A stretch of DNA of 64,000 nucleotides from Cohnella silvisoli (GTDB taxonomy: Bacteria > Bacillota > Bacilli > Paenibacillales > Paenibacillaceae). Made by a program: the position numbers and the translations under genes. A model generated the notes under the pieces. The model was not told the origin of the DNA and did not search any database. It was given only the letters and a program-made list of their open reading frames with translations. The stretch is from NCBI RefSeq assembly GCF_021190915.1, contig NZ_JAIOAP010000008.1:124001-188000 (forward strand), in the 5' to 3' direction. This document shows, piece by piece, positions 28,207-38,142 of this stretch. Numbering within the stretch: position 1 is the first letter of the stretch; every line of letters starts with the position of its first letter.

Positions 28207-28527
28207 TTGAGACCGAGAAAGATACCGCAGCGTAAATGCGTGGCTTGTCAGGAAATGAAACCCAAGAAGGAACTGATTCGAATCGTTCGTTCTCCGCAGG
28301 GAGAAATTCAAATCGACCTGACCGGCAAGAAGCCTGGGCGCGGCGCTTATTTATGCGGCAATGTCGCTTGCTTCAAGTTAGCTAAAAAATCCAAGGCGTT
28401 CGAACGGGCTTTGAAGACGCCGGTCGGTGCGGATATATACGATCGTCTGGAAGCCGAATTCATTCAAGTGGAAGAGGAGTTCCAGGCAAGCAAGGAGCTC
28501 GCGAGCGACGATGACGACGGCGAATAA
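28207..28527 (+). CDS. ylxR: YlxR family RNA-binding protein
   Basis: YlxR (RnpM in B. subtilis) is a small basic RNA-binding protein encoded between nusA and infB; it has been linked to RNase P modulation and gene regulation. The 106-residue product has RKCVACQEMKPKKELIRIVR and GKKPGRGAYLCGN, the family motifs, plus an acidic tail. I chose the TTG start at 28207, 5 bases after GGGAGGGA; upstream in-frame Met codons would run into nusA and the repeat. The 3' end overlaps ylxQ by 17 bases. Confidence 0.92.
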   Translation: MRPRKIPQRKCVACQEMKPKKELIRIVRSPQGEIQIDLTGKKPGRGAYLCGNVACFKLAKKSKAFERALKTPVGADIYDRLEAEFIQVEEEFQASKELASDDDDGE

Positions 28528-28843
28528 AGTATTATCCCGATTGGGCTTGGCGACGAGAGCGGGCAAGCTTATCAGCGGGGAAGAAGTCGTGTTAAAAGCG
28601 GTTAGGTCCGGTGAAGCCAAGCTGGTGTTGCTTGCCGGAGATGCTTCGGATAATACCGCTAAGAAAATTAAAGACAAATGCAGCAGCTACGGAGTCCCGT
28701 TATTAATAGGATTTACCCGATTCGAGTTGGGATCTGCCGTAGGCAAACCCGAGCGTGTACTATTCGCGGTAACGGATCGGGGATTTGCCGACATGCTAGC
28801 CGTCGGTTGGGGTCATCATTCGGAGGTGGAGAATATTGAGTAA
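28511..28843 (+). CDS. ylxQ: L7Ae-family ribosomal-type protein YlxQ
   Basis: YlxQ is an L7Ae/L30e-fold kink-turn binding protein. The 110-residue product has [37 protein letters not shown] and [11 protein letters not shown], matching the family. The ATG at 28511 lies within the ylxR end, with AAGGAG about 14 bases upstream, a long spacing that suggests translational coupling to ylxR. It overlaps infB by 8 bases. Confidence 0.9.
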   Translation: MTTANKVLSRLGLATRAGKLISGEEVVLKAVRSGEAKLVLLAGDASDNTAKKIKDKCSSYGVPLLIGFTRFELGSAVGKPERVLFAVTDRGFADMLAVGWGHHSEVENIE

Positions 28844-31800
28844 GCAAGATAGTACGGATAACAAGGATAAGCTAAGAGTTTACGAATATGCCAAACAGCT
28901 CAACATGAGCAGTAAAGAGGTTATCACGATATTGAAAAGAATGAATATGCCGGTTAACAACCACATGAGCGTTATGGAAAACGGAATGACCGGAGCAGTC
29001 GAGAAATTTTTCCGCGACGTTAAAGCGAACGCGGCAGCCAAAATGGCTCAAGCTTCAGCGAAGCCTGCGGCACCAGCAGCCGATCGCCGCCCGCAGACGG
29101 GAGCGCCGGCTTCTTCGAGTACGCCGACGCAGAACGCGCCGCAACAACAAGCGCAGCCGGCTCGTCCCGCTGCACAAGCACCGGTAACTGCACAGCAAGC
29201 GCCGGCGAGTACTTCGCAGGCGGATTCCGGTCCCGCTTCTTCGGCGCCAACGGCACCCGCTTCTGCGGGAGCGGCACCTTCGCAAGGTCAAGCTCCAAGA
29301 CCGCAAGGTCAAGGCAGCTATAACCAACGCGAAGGCGGCAACCGTCCGCAAGGACAGGGCGGATACAGCCAACGCGAAGGCGGCAATCGTCCGCAAGGCC
29401 AAGGTGGATATAGCAGCGGCGGTGGAAGTCGTCCGCAAGGCCAAGGCGGTCAAGGCGGAAGCCGACCGCAAGGCCAAGGTGGTCAAGGCGGATATAGCGG
29501 CGGCGGTGGAAGTCGACCGCAAGCTCAAGGCGGAAGCCGTCCGCAAGGCCAAGGCGGTCAAGGCGGATACAGCAGCGGCGGCGCAAGCCGACCGCAGGGC
29601 CAAGGCGGATATAGCAGCGGCGGCGCAAGCCGACCGCAAGGCCAAGGCGGATATAGCAGCGGCGGCGCTAACCGACCGCAGGGCCAAGGCGGATATAGCA
29701 GCGGCGGCGGCGGTAATCGACCGCAGGGCCAAGGTGGATATAGCAGCGGTGGCGCAAGCCGACCGCAGGGCCAAGGCGGATATAGCAGCGGTGGCGGCGG
29801 TAATCGACCGCAAGGCCAAGGCGGATATAGCAGCGGCGGCGCAAGCCGTCCGCAAGGCGCAGGCGGCAGCAGCGCTGCTCCAAGTCGTCCGGGTCAAGGT
29901 ACGGGAGCTGGACGCAGTCCGGCTGCATCGGCGGTAGGCGCTCGCGGCGGACGTCCTGGAGACAGCAGTCGTCCGGCAGGCCGCGGCGATGCGAAAGGCC
30001 GTCCGGGCGAAGGCGGGGATTTCAACCGCACCGGTGCCGGCGGTCCTGGAGCTGCGGGCAAACGCAAAGACAGCCGGTTCGACGATGGCAGAGGCGGCAA
30101 CTTCAGAGGAGCTAAAGGCAAAGGCGGCAAAAACGCTCGCAAGAGCAACCAACCGCCACGGGAAAAAATCGACAACACGCCTAAAAAGGTTATCGTTCGC
30201 GGTAATATGACTGTAGGCGAATTGGCTAAGCTGTTGCACAAAGACGCTTCCGAAGTCATCAAGAAGCTATTGATGATGGGCGTTATGGCAACGATCAACC
30301 AAGATCTCGATTTGGATACCGTATTGCTCGTCGTTAATGAATACGGCGTGGAATCGGAAGTGAAAATCGTTGTTGAAGATACCCAATTTGAAACGATTGA
30401 AGAGAACGACGATCCGGATGCATTGATCTCCCGTCCTCCTGTCGTTACGATTATGGGTCACGTCGATCATGGTAAAACGACGCTTCTAGACGCTATCCGC
30501 GAAACGAAAGTGGCAAGCGGCGAAGCGGGCGGTATTACCCAGCATATCGGAGCGTACCAAGTTGAAATCAACGGCAAGAAGATTACGTTCTTGGATACGC
30601 CTGGTCATGAAGCGTTCACGACAATGCGTGCGCGCGGTGCGCAAGTAACCGATATTACGATTCTCGTTGTTGCGGCGGACGATGGCGTTATGCCTCAAAC
30701 CGTTGAAGCGATCGCTCATGCGAAAGCGGCGAAGGTGCCGATTATCGTTGCCGTAAACAAAATTGATAAACCGGGCGCTAATCCGGATAAAGTGAAGCAA
30801 GAATTGACCGAGTACGGTCTCGTGCAGGAAGCATGGGGCGGCGACACGATCTTCGTCGAAGTGTCCGCGAAACAACGCATCAACCTCGACGGCCTTCTCG
30901 AGATGATTCTTCTCGTCGCCGAAGTGAATGACTACAAAGCAAACCCAGACAAGCGGGCGCGCGGTACGGTCATGGAAGCCGAGCTCGACAAAGGCAAAGG
31001 CCCTGTTGCCCGGATTCTCGTTCAGAACGGTACGCTTAAAGTGGGCGACGCCTTCGTGGCGGGCGACTGCTTCGGACGTATTCGCGCCATGACGAATGAC
31101 CGCGGCCGCCGTATTAAAGAAGCGGGTCCTTCGACACCGATCGAAATTACCGGTTTGACGGAAGTGCCGCAGGCAGGCGATCCGTTCATGGTATTCGAGG
31201 ACGAGCGCAAAGCGCGTGAAATCGCCGACAAGCGTTCGATCAAGACTCGTCAGTCTCAGATGAAAGCCAACCAAACGGTTACGCTGGAAGATCTGTTCAG
31301 CAAAATCAAGGATGGCGACATCAAGGAGCTTAACGTCATCCTTAAAGCCGACGTTCAAGGTTCGCTCGAGGCGCTTAAAGGCTCCCTGGAGAAAATCGAG
31401 ATCGAAGGCGTTCGCGTCAAAACGATTCTTAGCGGCGTAGGCGCGATTACGGAGTCCGACATTATTCTGGCTTCCGCCTCCTCTGCGATCGTCGTTGGTT
31501 TCAACGTACGTCCGGAGCCTCGCGCGCAATCGTCCGCAGAGCAAGAAAAGGTTGACGTTCGCCTGCACACGATTATTTACAAAGTGATCGAAGAGATCGA
31601 ACACGCGATGAAAGGGATGCTTGATCCGATCTTCAAGGAAAGAGTAACCGGACACGCGGAAGTACGCGAAACATTCAAAGTGACGAAAGTGGGCACGATT
31701 GCAGGCTGTATGATTACGGACGGCAAAATTGCCCGTAACTCCGAAGCCCGCCTTACTCGCGGAGGAATCGTGGTCTTCACAGGTAAAATCGATTCCCTTA

Positions 31801-31928
31801 AGCGATTTAAGGATGATGCGAAGGAAGTTTCGGAAGGCTATGAATGCGGGATCACGTTAGACAAATTCAATGACCTCAGACAGGGCGATATCATCGAAGC
31901 ATTCGTGATGGAGTCTGTTGAGCGTTAA
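28836..31928 (+). CDS. infB: Translation initiation factor IF-2 with expanded N-terminal repeat tract
   Basis: IF2 is the GTPase that brings fMet-tRNA to the 30S subunit and promotes subunit joining. At 1030 residues it is much longer than B. subtilis IF2 (~716). Order: IF2_N subdomain ([17 protein letters not shown]), Ala/Pro/Gln linker, a 190-residue RPQGQGG repeat tract (155-344), Gly/Arg-rich linker, second IF2_N ([19 protein letters not shown]), G domain with GHVDHGKT at 541-548, DTPGH and NKID, then domains II, III and IV. The TTG start is 7 bases after GGAGGTGG and overlaps ylxQ. Confidence 0.97.
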   Translation: MSKQDSTDNKDKLRVYEYAKQLNMSSKEVITILKRMNMPVNNHMSVMENGMTGAVEKFFRDVKANAAAKMAQASAKPAAPAADRRPQTGAPASSSTPTQNAPQQQAQPARPAAQAPVTAQQAPASTSQADSGPASSAPTAPASAGAAPSQGQAPRPQGQGSYNQREGGNRPQGQGGYSQREGGNRPQGQGGYSSGGGSRPQGQGGQGGSRPQGQGGQGGYSGGGGSRPQAQGGSRPQGQGGQGGYSSGGASRPQGQGGYSSGGASRPQGQGGYSSGGANRPQGQGGYSSGGGGNRPQGQGGYSSGGASRPQGQGGYSSGGGGNRPQGQGGYSSGGASRPQGAGGSSAAPSRPGQGTGAGRSPAASAVGARGGRPGDSSRPAGRGDAKGRPGEGGDFNRTGAGGPGAAGKRKDSRFDDGRGGNFRGAKGKGGKNARKSNQPPREKIDNTPKKVIVRGNMTVGELAKLLHKDASEVIKKLLMMGVMATINQDLDLDTVLLVVNEYGVESEVKIVVEDTQFETIEENDDPDALISRPPVVTIMGHVDHGKTTLLDAIRETKVASGEAGGITQHIGAYQVEINGKKITFLDTPGHEAFTTMRARGAQVTDITILVVAADDGVMPQTVEAIAHAKAAKVPIIVAVNKIDKPGANPDKVKQELTEYGLVQEAWGGDTIFVEVSAKQRINLDGLLEMILLVAEVNDYKANPDKRARGTVMEAELDKGKGPVARILVQNGTLKVGDAFVAGDCFGRIRAMTNDRGRRIKEAGPSTPIEITGLTEVPQAGDPFMVFEDERKAREIADKRSIKTRQSQMKANQTVTLEDLFSKIKDGDIKELNVILKADVQGSLEALKGSLEKIEIEGVRVKTILSGVGAITESDIILASASSAIVVGFNVRPEPRAQSSAEQEKVDVRLHTIIYKVIEEIEHAMKGMLDPIFKERVTGHAEVRETFKVTKVGTIAGCMITDGKIARNSEARLTRGGIVVFTGKIDSLKRFKDDAKEVSEGYECGITLDKFNDLRQGDIIEAFVMESVER
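29298..29867 (+). repeat. In-frame tandem repeat tract of infB (14 RPQGQGG-type units)
   Basis: Fourteen units begin with RPQGQGG or a near variant and continue with spacers such as [15 protein letters not shown] or YNQREGGN. Unit length is 8-17 codons, most often 14 or 15 (42-45 bases). The tract encodes residues 155-344 of IF2. Neighbouring units are nearly identical at the DNA level, so copy number is likely to vary by slippage or recombination. Absence of stop codons in several frames here creates long spurious reading frames on both strands. Confidence 0.9.
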
Positions 31929-31956
31929 TATCAGCTCGCATTAAGGTGGGATCAGC

Positions 31957-32313
31957 ATGGCCAAATTCCGAGTCGGACGGGTCGGCGAACAGATTAAGAA
32001 GGAAATCAGCTCCATCATCCAGACGGAGCTGAAAGACCCCCGTATCGGTTTTATTACGGTTACCGGAGTGGACATCACGAATGATCTATCGCTTGCAAGA
32101 GTGTATATAAGCATCTTGGGAAGCGAAGAACAGAAAGAGGAGACGCTCAAAGCGATCGGGCGAGCGAACGGGTTTTTGCGCTCGGAGTTGGGACGTCGAG
32201 TCAAACTGCGCCATACCCCGGTTATGGAATTTCGCTTCGACAGTTCCATTGCGTACGGCAGCCATATCGAATCGTTGCTGCAGAAATTGAACAAAGATTC
32301 TCTGGAGTCTTAG
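31957..32313 (+). CDS. rbfA: Ribosome-binding factor A
   Basis: RbfA binds the 30S subunit and assists 16S rRNA 5'-end processing and cold adaptation. The 118-residue KH-like protein has VGEQIKKEISSIIQTELKDP, RIGFITVTGVDITNDLSLARVY-type core and LRHTPVMEFRFDSSI. ATG behind AAGGTGGG, 28 bases after infB; normal length and place. Confidence 0.96.
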   Translation: MAKFRVGRVGEQIKKEISSIIQTELKDPRIGFITVTGVDITNDLSLARVYISILGSEEQKEETLKAIGRANGFLRSELGRRVKLRHTPVMEFRFDSSIAYGSHIESLLQKLNKDSLES

Positions 32314-32335
32314 TATCGGGCTAGGGGGAATGAGC

Positions 32336-33322
32336 ATGTGGGCCAAAGATTTGCAGGAAGCCGCCGCCTTCATTCGTGAAAGGGACGATTTCCTAATCGT
32401 TTCTCATGTGCAGCCCGATGGTGACGCCATAAGCTCCACGGTTGCCGCAGGTTGGCTGCTGGAGAAGCTAGGCAAGAAATTTACGATGCTGAACGAAGGC
32501 CCCGTGCCTTCTCGGCTGCATTTTTTGTGGAAAAGCGCGAATATCTTAACGATTGGCGACAATGAACCGGAGCGGCAATACCGCAACGTCATTTGCGTCG
32601 ATTGCGCGGACTACGCGCGCGTGGGTAAGACGAATCAATGGTTCGCGCAGGATGCAGAGCTGCTTAATATCGACCACCATCCAACGAATGATGGCTTTGG
32701 CCGCGTTAACTTAATGAAATTTCACGCGGCAGCTACCGCTGAAATTTTATTCGAGTTGCTTGACGAGCTTGAACTAGACTTGGACGAGGATATTGCCACC
32801 GCCATTTATACGGGATTGTTGACGGATACGGGCGGTTTCCGCTATTCCAACACAAGTCCGCAAGTGATGGCAATGGCTTCGCGATTGCTGGAAGCAGGAG
32901 TTAAAGGGCCGGAATTAGCCGAGCTTTTGCTGGAACGGATGACGATGGGTCAGCTTCGCATCATTCAACGCGGTTTGTCGCGGCTATCCTTCAGCCCAGA
33001 TCAGCAAATCGGTTGGCTTTGGGTGAACTCGGAGGATTTGGAGGAAACGGGAGCGACCAATGAAGATTTGGAAGGTCTCGTTAACTATCCGCGCAATATC
33101 GAAGGAGTAGAGGTCGGGTTGCTGTTCAAGCAAAATGGCCAGGAATCCGTTAAAGTCAGCTTGCGTTCCGCAGGACGTGTAAACGTTGCGGCGGTTGCCC
33201 AGCATTTCGGCGGCGGCGGGCACGTTCGCGCGGCGGGCTGCAGGCTTACGGATCCGCTTCCCGAAGTAATCAGCCAAGTTATAGCGGTTGTTCAGAAAGC
33301 GCTGGAAGCCCATGAGTCATAA
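32336..33322 (+). CDS. nrnA: Bifunctional oligoribonuclease / pAp phosphatase NrnA (DHH family)
   Basis: NrnA degrades nano-RNA and dephosphorylates pAp. The 328-residue protein has the DHH metal motifs SHVQPDGDAISS, VDCAD and NIDHHPTND (D113-H114-H115) and a C-terminal DHHA1 domain with FGGGGHVRAAGC. ATG 32336 has better SD spacing (AGGGGGAA) than ATG 32330, which overlaps the SD. It overlaps truB by 11 bases. Confidence 0.94.
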   Translation: MWAKDLQEAAAFIRERDDFLIVSHVQPDGDAISSTVAAGWLLEKLGKKFTMLNEGPVPSRLHFLWKSANILTIGDNEPERQYRNVICVDCADYARVGKTNQWFAQDAELLNIDHHPTNDGFGRVNLMKFHAAATAEILFELLDELELDLDEDIATAIYTGLLTDTGGFRYSNTSPQVMAMASRLLEAGVKGPELAELLLERMTMGQLRIIQRGLSRLSFSPDQQIGWLWVNSEDLEETGATNEDLEGLVNYPRNIEGVEVGLLFKQNGQESVKVSLRSAGRVNVAAVAQHFGGGGHVRAAGCRLTDPLPEVISQVIAVVQKALEAHES

Positions 33323-34277
33323 CCCGGAGCAAGTTTTGGAAGGGGTTCTGGCCGTATGGAAGCCTGCAGGCTGGACTTCCCATGATGTCGTTGCGAAAAC
33401 GCGCGGGTTGCTTCGGGTACGAAGAATCGGACATACAGGCACGTTAGATCCCGCCGTGACGGGGGTGCTTCCGCTCTGTATCGGCCGTTCTACCCGGTTT
33501 GTCGAATATTTGCAGGACATGCCCAAAACATATGAAGCAACGCTTCGTTTCGGGATAGCTACGGATACGGAGGATTTAACCGGCAATATCATTGAGCAGA
33601 AGGACGCTTCCTTTTTAACGGAGTCCATGATCATCGATGCCGCTTTATCCTTCATCGGGGAGATCGATCAAGTCCCGCCGATGGTATCCGCCGTTAAAAT
33701 CAATGGAAAACGGCTTTATGAATTGGCTCGGGAAGGATTAACGGTAGATCGTCCTTCCAGGCGCGTCAACATATACGGAATCGAAATTTTGAATGTAATC
33801 GCAAATGGCGCCGAGCCGGAGCTTACTTTTTCCGTAACCTGTTCCAAAGGCACTTATATTCGCACCTTATGCGTGGACATCGGCCGTAAGCTGGGAGTTC
33901 CCGCAGTCATGAAAGAGCTCGTTCGCACGGAAAGCGCAGGCATCCGTCAGGAGCAATGCGTGACGTTGGAGCAAATTCCCGATTTGATTAAGCACGGCGG
34001 CTTGAGCGAGAAATTGCTCGCACCGGACACGATGCTGGCAGGAATGCCATCCGTGGTCGCCGAGTATCCTGAATCGCTATACGTTCTTCAGGGTAAAGCC
34101 GTTGATGCGAATCGGCTGCAGCCGAAGCCTGACAAAGAGGGATTATTAAAGCTTTATCGATCGGATGGGGTTTTTCTCGGGTTGTTCTCTCTTGAAGGGG
34201 ACATGGAAACGGTCCGTCCGGTGAAAGTGTTTTACGCTCCGGATGGAACGGAGAAAACCGGCAGTCAGTCCGATTAA
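33312..34277 (+). CDS. truB: tRNA pseudouridine-55 synthase TruB
   Basis: TruB makes pseudouridine 55 in the T loop of tRNAs. In the 321-residue protein catalytic D46 lies in HTGTLDPAVTGVLP; WKPAGWTSHDVV, VPPMVSAVKINGKRLYELAR and CSKGTYIRTL are also conserved, with a C-terminal PUA-like part. Start at ATG 33312 inside the nrnA end; an upstream ATG at 33288 adds eight residues without family support. Confidence 0.96.
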   Translation: MSHNPEQVLEGVLAVWKPAGWTSHDVVAKTRGLLRVRRIGHTGTLDPAVTGVLPLCIGRSTRFVEYLQDMPKTYEATLRFGIATDTEDLTGNIIEQKDASFLTESMIIDAALSFIGEIDQVPPMVSAVKINGKRLYELAREGLTVDRPSRRVNIYGIEILNVIANGAEPELTFSVTCSKGTYIRTLCVDIGRKLGVPAVMKELVRTESAGIRQEQCVTLEQIPDLIKHGGLSEKLLAPDTMLAGMPSVVAEYPESLYVLQGKAVDANRLQPKPDKEGLLKLYRSDGVFLGLFSLEGDMETVRPVKVFYAPDGTEKTGSQSD

Positions 34278-34292
34278 GCAGGAGGGCATCAG

Positions 34293-35276
34293 GTGGAGAG
34301 GTATGATCTATCAGTAACTAATGTAACGGGTACTCTGCCTGAAGGAGCCCGTAAAATCAACGGTATTTCGCTGGCAATCGGCTTTTTCGACGGTGTCCAT
34401 CTGGGGCATCTCGAGGTCGTTCGTCAAGCGGTTGCCTTGGCGCGCCAGCAGGGGCTCGTACCTGCGGTAATGACATTTGATCCGCATCCGAGAGTCGTGC
34501 TCGGTCAAGGCTCGCAATTTCATACCGTGCTTACTCCTCTCGAAGACAAGCTTAAACTTCTTGCGGAACTAGGAGTAGAAGCGGCGTATATTATCCATTT
34601 TGACCGGGATTTCTCTGAAGTGACGGCGGAACAATTCGTTAAATCTTTCATTTCACCGCTCGGAGTGAAGGCGACGGTCGTTGGTTTTGATTTCGCTTTC
34701 GGCCACCGTGGCGAGGGAAATGCGGAATCATTAAGAGTGTATGGCGGCGGTGAAATTGAAGTACGGGTCGTTTCACCGGTCTATTATGAAGGGCATAAAG
34801 TGAGCAGCACCCGCATTCGCGACCGATTGGCGGAAGGGGATTGCAACGCTGTAACCCATTTATTGGGACGGCCGTACGAGATTAAGGGTATCGTGGTTCA
34901 TGGCGACGCGAGGGGCAGATTACTAGGGTTCCCAACTGCGAACTTGCTTCCAGAACAGCCTTATGTCATTCCAAGGTCAGGCGTATATGCCATTTATATT
35001 GATGTATTATCTGCATCGGGAGCTAGCGAAAACCGCTATAGCGGCGTTCTTAATGTCGGCTATCGGCCAACATTTGATGCGCCGGGCGGTGCATTGAAGC
35101 TGGAAGCGCATTTGTTTGACTTTGACGGCGATCTCTATGGACGCGAGCTGGCGCTGACGCTTCACTCGTTCTTCCGCTCGGAGAAGAAGTTTGAGTCTAT
35201 TGATCAACTGATCGAACAAATTACGAGTGACGCCGCAGAAGCTAGAAAGATTCTCTCAACGATTGTAAAGAGCTGA
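34293..35276 (+). CDS. ribF: Bifunctional riboflavin kinase / FMN adenylyltransferase
   Basis: RibF makes FMN from riboflavin and then FAD. The 327-residue protein has an N-terminal nucleotidyltransferase with AIGFFDGVHLGHLEVV, TFDPHPRVVLG and KVSSTRIRDRL, and a C-terminal riboflavin kinase with DARGRLLGFPTANL and NVGYRPTF. The GTG start follows GGAGGG with 6-base spacing. A promoter for rpsO begins at its stop codon. Confidence 0.96.
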   Translation: MERYDLSVTNVTGTLPEGARKINGISLAIGFFDGVHLGHLEVVRQAVALARQQGLVPAVMTFDPHPRVVLGQGSQFHTVLTPLEDKLKLLAELGVEAAYIIHFDRDFSEVTAEQFVKSFISPLGVKATVVGFDFAFGHRGEGNAESLRVYGGGEIEVRVVSPVYYEGHKVSSTRIRDRLAEGDCNAVTHLLGRPYEIKGIVVHGDARGRLLGFPTANLLPEQPYVIPRSGVYAIYIDVLSASGASENRYSGVLNVGYRPTFDAPGGALKLEAHLFDFDGDLYGRELALTLHSFFRSEKKFESIDQLIEQITSDAAEARKILSTIVKS

Positions 35277-35306
35277 TTGGCGGTCCTAACTTTTTTATGC
35301 TATACT
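35277..35306 (+). promoter_or_regulatory. Extended -10 promoter of rpsO
   Basis: TTGGCG (35277-35282) and TATACT (35301-35306), 18-base spacing, with TG one base before the -10 (TGCTATACT). The -35 starts immediately after the ribF stop codon. This places the rpsO start site near 35313. Confidence 0.7.
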
Positions 35307-35312
35307 AGAACA

Positions 35313-35413
35313 TGTTGCTGAAATCGGCCTATCGCCGACGCTTCGGTATACAGGAACCTTAGCTTGGCAGAGCGCCCTCACCGACGCCTGCGCGGCTAAT
35401 GGCGATTCTATAG
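35313..35413 (+). promoter_or_regulatory. Candidate S15 autoregulatory leader of rpsO
   Basis: Between the promoter and the SD is a ~100-nucleotide leader. It contains hairpin TCGGC/GCCGA (near 35323-35338) and a larger element closed by CCTTAGC (near 35356) and GCTAATGG (near 35394) that encloses a GC-rich GGCAG...CTGC arm. rpsO leaders in Bacillales are known to bind S15 and repress translation. The assignment here rests on position and structure only, as I did not match a published consensus. Confidence 0.45.
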
Positions 35414-35429
35414 AAGGAGGTGAACAAGG

Positions 35430-35699
35430 ATGGCATTGTCACAAGAACGTAAGCAAGAATTGATCGAAGAGCATAAGACGCATGCAACGGACACCGGTTC
35501 CCCGGAAGTCCAAATTGCTATCCTTACGCAGAACATCAACAACTTGACGACTCACTTTCGGGAGCACAAGAAAGATCACCACTCCCGCCGCGGTCTGCTT
35601 AAGATGGTTGGTCAACGCCGTAAGCTGCTAGCATACTTGAAAAACAAAGATGTTAGCCGGTATAGCGCCCTGATTTCCAAGTTGGGACTACGCCGTTAA
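35430..35699 (+). CDS. rpsO: 30S ribosomal protein S15
   Basis: S15 nucleates the 30S platform by binding the 16S three-way junction. The 89-residue protein has [39 protein letters not shown] and [12 protein letters not shown], all invariant features. SD AAGGAGGTG. Normal length. Confidence 0.98.
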   Translation: MALSQERKQELIEEHKTHATDTGSPEVQIAILTQNINNLTTHFREHKKDHHSRRGLLKMVGQRRKLLAYLKNKDVSRYSALISKLGLRR

Positions 35700-35712
35700 T
35701 TAGTAAACTGCA

Positions 35713-35775
35713 CGAAAGCAACCTGGCCATGTCGATTAGGGTTTACGCCCTCGCCGGCATCAGGTTGCTTTTTCC
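35713..35775 (+). terminator. Branched hairpin terminator after rpsO
   Basis: AAAGCAACCTG (35715-35725) pairs perfectly with CAGGTTGCTTT (35761-35771), enclosing a small AGGG/CCCT hairpin (35738-35751), and is followed by TTTTT. Transcription to pnp must come from readthrough or a further promoter. Confidence 0.8.
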
Positions 35776-35795
35776 CATATTAGGGAGATGAATGC

Positions 35796-35829
35796 TTCCG
35801 AAGATGCCTAAGCATCCATTAGGCAGGAA
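35796..35829 (+). promoter_or_regulatory. pnp leader hairpin
   Basis: TGCCTAA (35805-35811) and TTAGGCA (35819-35825) form a 7-bp stem with a GCATCCA loop; adjacent TTCC and GGAA can extend it past a GAAGA bulge. It lies 50-90 bases before the pnp start. pnp leaders are processed and autoregulated in enteric bacteria; whether this one is in Bacillales is inference. Confidence 0.4.
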
Positions 35830-35882
35830 ATAATGGGAAGAGTGTCGAAAGTACATAATGTTAATAAGAGGAGGGAATCTGT

Positions 35883-37982
35883 TTGGAACATCGCGTGGAA
35901 ATGCAGCTCGGCGGTCGTTCGTTGATTTTGGAAACGGGACGATTGGCCAAGCAAGCGAATGGCGCAGTCGTCGTTCGTTATGGAGAAACGGTTGTTTTGT
36001 CCACTGTTACGGCTTCCAATGAGCCGAAGGATCTTGATTTTTTTCCGCTTACCGTCAACTATGAAGAACGGTTATATGCGGTAGGTAAAATTCCCGGAGG
36101 TTTCATTAAGCGGGAAGGACGTCCTAGCGAGAAAGCGATCCTATCCAGTCGTTTGACGGATCGGCCGATCCGTCCGCTGTTCTCGGAAGGGTTCCGGAAC
36201 GACGTTCAGATCGTGAACCTCGTAATGAGCGTGGACCAGGACTGTGCGCCCGAGATTGCCGCTATGATCGGTACTTCCGCTGCGCTAGCCATCTCTAACG
36301 TTCCGTTTAACGGACCGGTAGGAGGCGTTATCGTAGGTCGAATCGACGGTAATTACATCGTGAACCCGACTCAAGCGCAAGAAGAAATCACCGACATGTT
36401 CGTCGTCGTATCAGGTACGCGCGACGCGATCATGATGGTAGAGGCCGAAGCAAACGAAGTTTCCGAATCGGATATTCTCGAGGCCATCATGTTCGGACAC
36501 GAAGAAATCAGGAAAATCGTTGATACGATCGATCAACTGGTTGCCGTAGCCGGTCAGCCGAAGATGGAAGTGAAGCTGCACAGCGTGGATCCTTCCGTAG
36601 AAGCTGATGTACAAGCCTATGCGAAAACTCGTCTGGTGCAAGCAGTAAGCATTTCCGAGAAGCATGCTCGCCAAGAAGCGATTGATCTCATTAACGGCGA
36701 GACGGTGGAACACTTCGGCAACGTGTATGCCGAAACGCCAAGCAAGCTCAAAGACGTTAAGGAAGTATTGTACGATATCGTCAAGAACGAGGTTCGCCGT
36801 CTCATTACGCACGATAAAGTGCGTCCGGACGGTCGCGGACTATCGGAAATCCGCCCGATATCGAGCGATACATCCATTCTTCCGCGAACTCACGGTTCCG
36901 GATTGTTTACGCGCGGGCAAACGCAAGCACTCAGCATTTGTACGTTAGGGCCGCTCGGCGAAGTACAAATTTTGGATGGGATCAGCCCGCAGGAATCGAA
37001 ACGGTTCATGCATCACTATAACTTCCCGCCATTCTCCGTAGGTGAAGCGCGTCCTTTGCGTCCGCCTGGCCGCCGGGAAATCGGTCACGGAGCGCTTGGC
37101 GAACGGGCTTTGCTGAAGGTTCTGCCTTCGGAAGCAGAGTTCCCGTATACGATCCGCCTCGTATCCGAGGTTCTGGAGTCCAACGGATCTACTTCTCAAG
37201 CAAGTATTTGCGCAAGTACGCTTGCCATGATGGACGCGGGCGTTCCGATTAAAGCGCCGGTTGCCGGCGTTGCCATGGGCTTGATTAAAGACGGCGAACA
37301 CACATCGATTTTGACCGACATCCAAGGGATGGAAGATCACTTGGGCGACATGGATTTCAAAGTTGCGGGAACGGCAGCAGGCATTACGGCGATTCAAATG
37401 GATATCAAGATCGACGGAATCGATCGTCAGATTCTGACGGACGCTCTGCAGCAAGCTAAAGAAGGTCGCTTGTTCATCTTGAGTAAAATGCTCGAGACGA
37501 TCCAAGAGCCGCGCAAGCAATTAAGCAAATACGCTCCGAAAATCATCTCGCTTAAGATACACCCGGACAAAATCCGCGATGTTATCGGTTCCGGCGGTAA
37601 AATCATTAACAAAATCATTGAAGAAACCGGCGTAAAAATCGATATCGAGCAAGACGGTACCGTATATATCGCATCGACGGATGAAGCGGCGAACCAACGC
37701 GCTCGCGGCATAATCGAAGGCATCGTCAAAGAAGTCGTTGTTGGCGAGGTTTACACCGGTACGGTGAAACGGATCGAGAAATTCGGTTGCTTCGTCGAGA
37801 TTTTGCCGAACAAAGACGGGCTCATACACATCAGCCAGCTTTCCAACGAGCGGGTTGCCAAAGTGGAGGATGTCGTTAACATCGGAGACCAGATCGAAGT
37901 AAAGGTTACGGAAATCGACAATATGGGCCGAATCAACTTGTCCCGCAAGGCTTTGCTAAGCTCCGAACAAGTATCCGTATAA
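35883..37982 (+). CDS. pnp: Polyribonucleotide nucleotidyltransferase (PNPase)
   Basis: PNPase is the phosphorolytic 3'-5' exoribonuclease and degradosome component. The 699-residue protein has two RNase PH domains (about 1-220 and 310-545), a KH domain ([20 protein letters not shown]) and a C-terminal S1 domain ([19 protein letters not shown]). [19 protein letters not shown] and the second-domain [14 protein letters not shown] are diagnostic. The TTG start is 7 bases after GAGGAGGG. Confidence 0.97.
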   Translation: MEHRVEMQLGGRSLILETGRLAKQANGAVVVRYGETVVLSTVTASNEPKDLDFFPLTVNYEERLYAVGKIPGGFIKREGRPSEKAILSSRLTDRPIRPLFSEGFRNDVQIVNLVMSVDQDCAPEIAAMIGTSAALAISNVPFNGPVGGVIVGRIDGNYIVNPTQAQEEITDMFVVVSGTRDAIMMVEAEANEVSESDILEAIMFGHEEIRKIVDTIDQLVAVAGQPKMEVKLHSVDPSVEADVQAYAKTRLVQAVSISEKHARQEAIDLINGETVEHFGNVYAETPSKLKDVKEVLYDIVKNEVRRLITHDKVRPDGRGLSEIRPISSDTSILPRTHGSGLFTRGQTQALSICTLGPLGEVQILDGISPQESKRFMHHYNFPPFSVGEARPLRPPGRREIGHGALGERALLKVLPSEAEFPYTIRLVSEVLESNGSTSQASICASTLAMMDAGVPIKAPVAGVAMGLIKDGEHTSILTDIQGMEDHLGDMDFKVAGTAAGITAIQMDIKIDGIDRQILTDALQQAKEGRLFILSKMLETIQEPRKQLSKYAPKIISLKIHPDKIRDVIGSGGKIINKIIEETGVKIDIEQDGTVYIASTDEAANQRARGIIEGIVKEVVVGEVYTGTVKRIEKFGCFVEILPNKDGLIHISQLSNERVAKVEDVVNIGDQIEVKVTEIDNMGRINLSRKALLSSEQVSV

Positions 37983-38006
37983 ACGAACGGCAATCGAATA
38001 AGGAAG

Positions 38007-38045
38007 ACAAAAGAGACTCCGATTTGCAGGTCTCTTTTTGTTTTG
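38007..38045 (+). terminator. Hairpin terminator after pnp
   Basis: AAAAGAGAC (38009-38017) pairs with GTCTCTTTT (38030-38038) around a 12-base loop, followed by TGTTTT. Confidence 0.75.
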
Positions 38046-38084
38046 CATAAATAAATGGTTTCTAAGGGATGCTCACTCATAAAC

Positions 38085-38122
38085 CCCGTTGCCCTGGCAT
38101 AGGATGAGGCAGGGTAAACGGG
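38085..38122 (+). repeat. Inverted repeat before the ylxY-like gene
   Basis: CCCGTTGCCCTG (38085-38096) pairs with CAGGGTAAACGGG (38110-38122) apart from a small internal bulge, with a 13-base loop. There is no T-tract. It lies 20 bases upstream of the ylxY start, so it may be an operator, a leader hairpin or a barrier to upstream readthrough. Confidence 0.45.
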
Positions 38123-38142
38123 ACAAGACGGGGGTGAGCCGA

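Noticed and set aside
29055..30239. A 394-codon minus-strand open frame (and 177-codon plus-strand alternative frame) across the infB repeats
   Set aside because: They arise because the repeat units lack stop codons in several frames. The translations are low complexity with no SD or family match, whereas the infB frame has all IF2 domains.
30486..31655. 389-codon minus-strand open frame opposite the IF2 G domain
   Set aside because: The antisense of a highly conserved coding region; no SD and no homology recognised.
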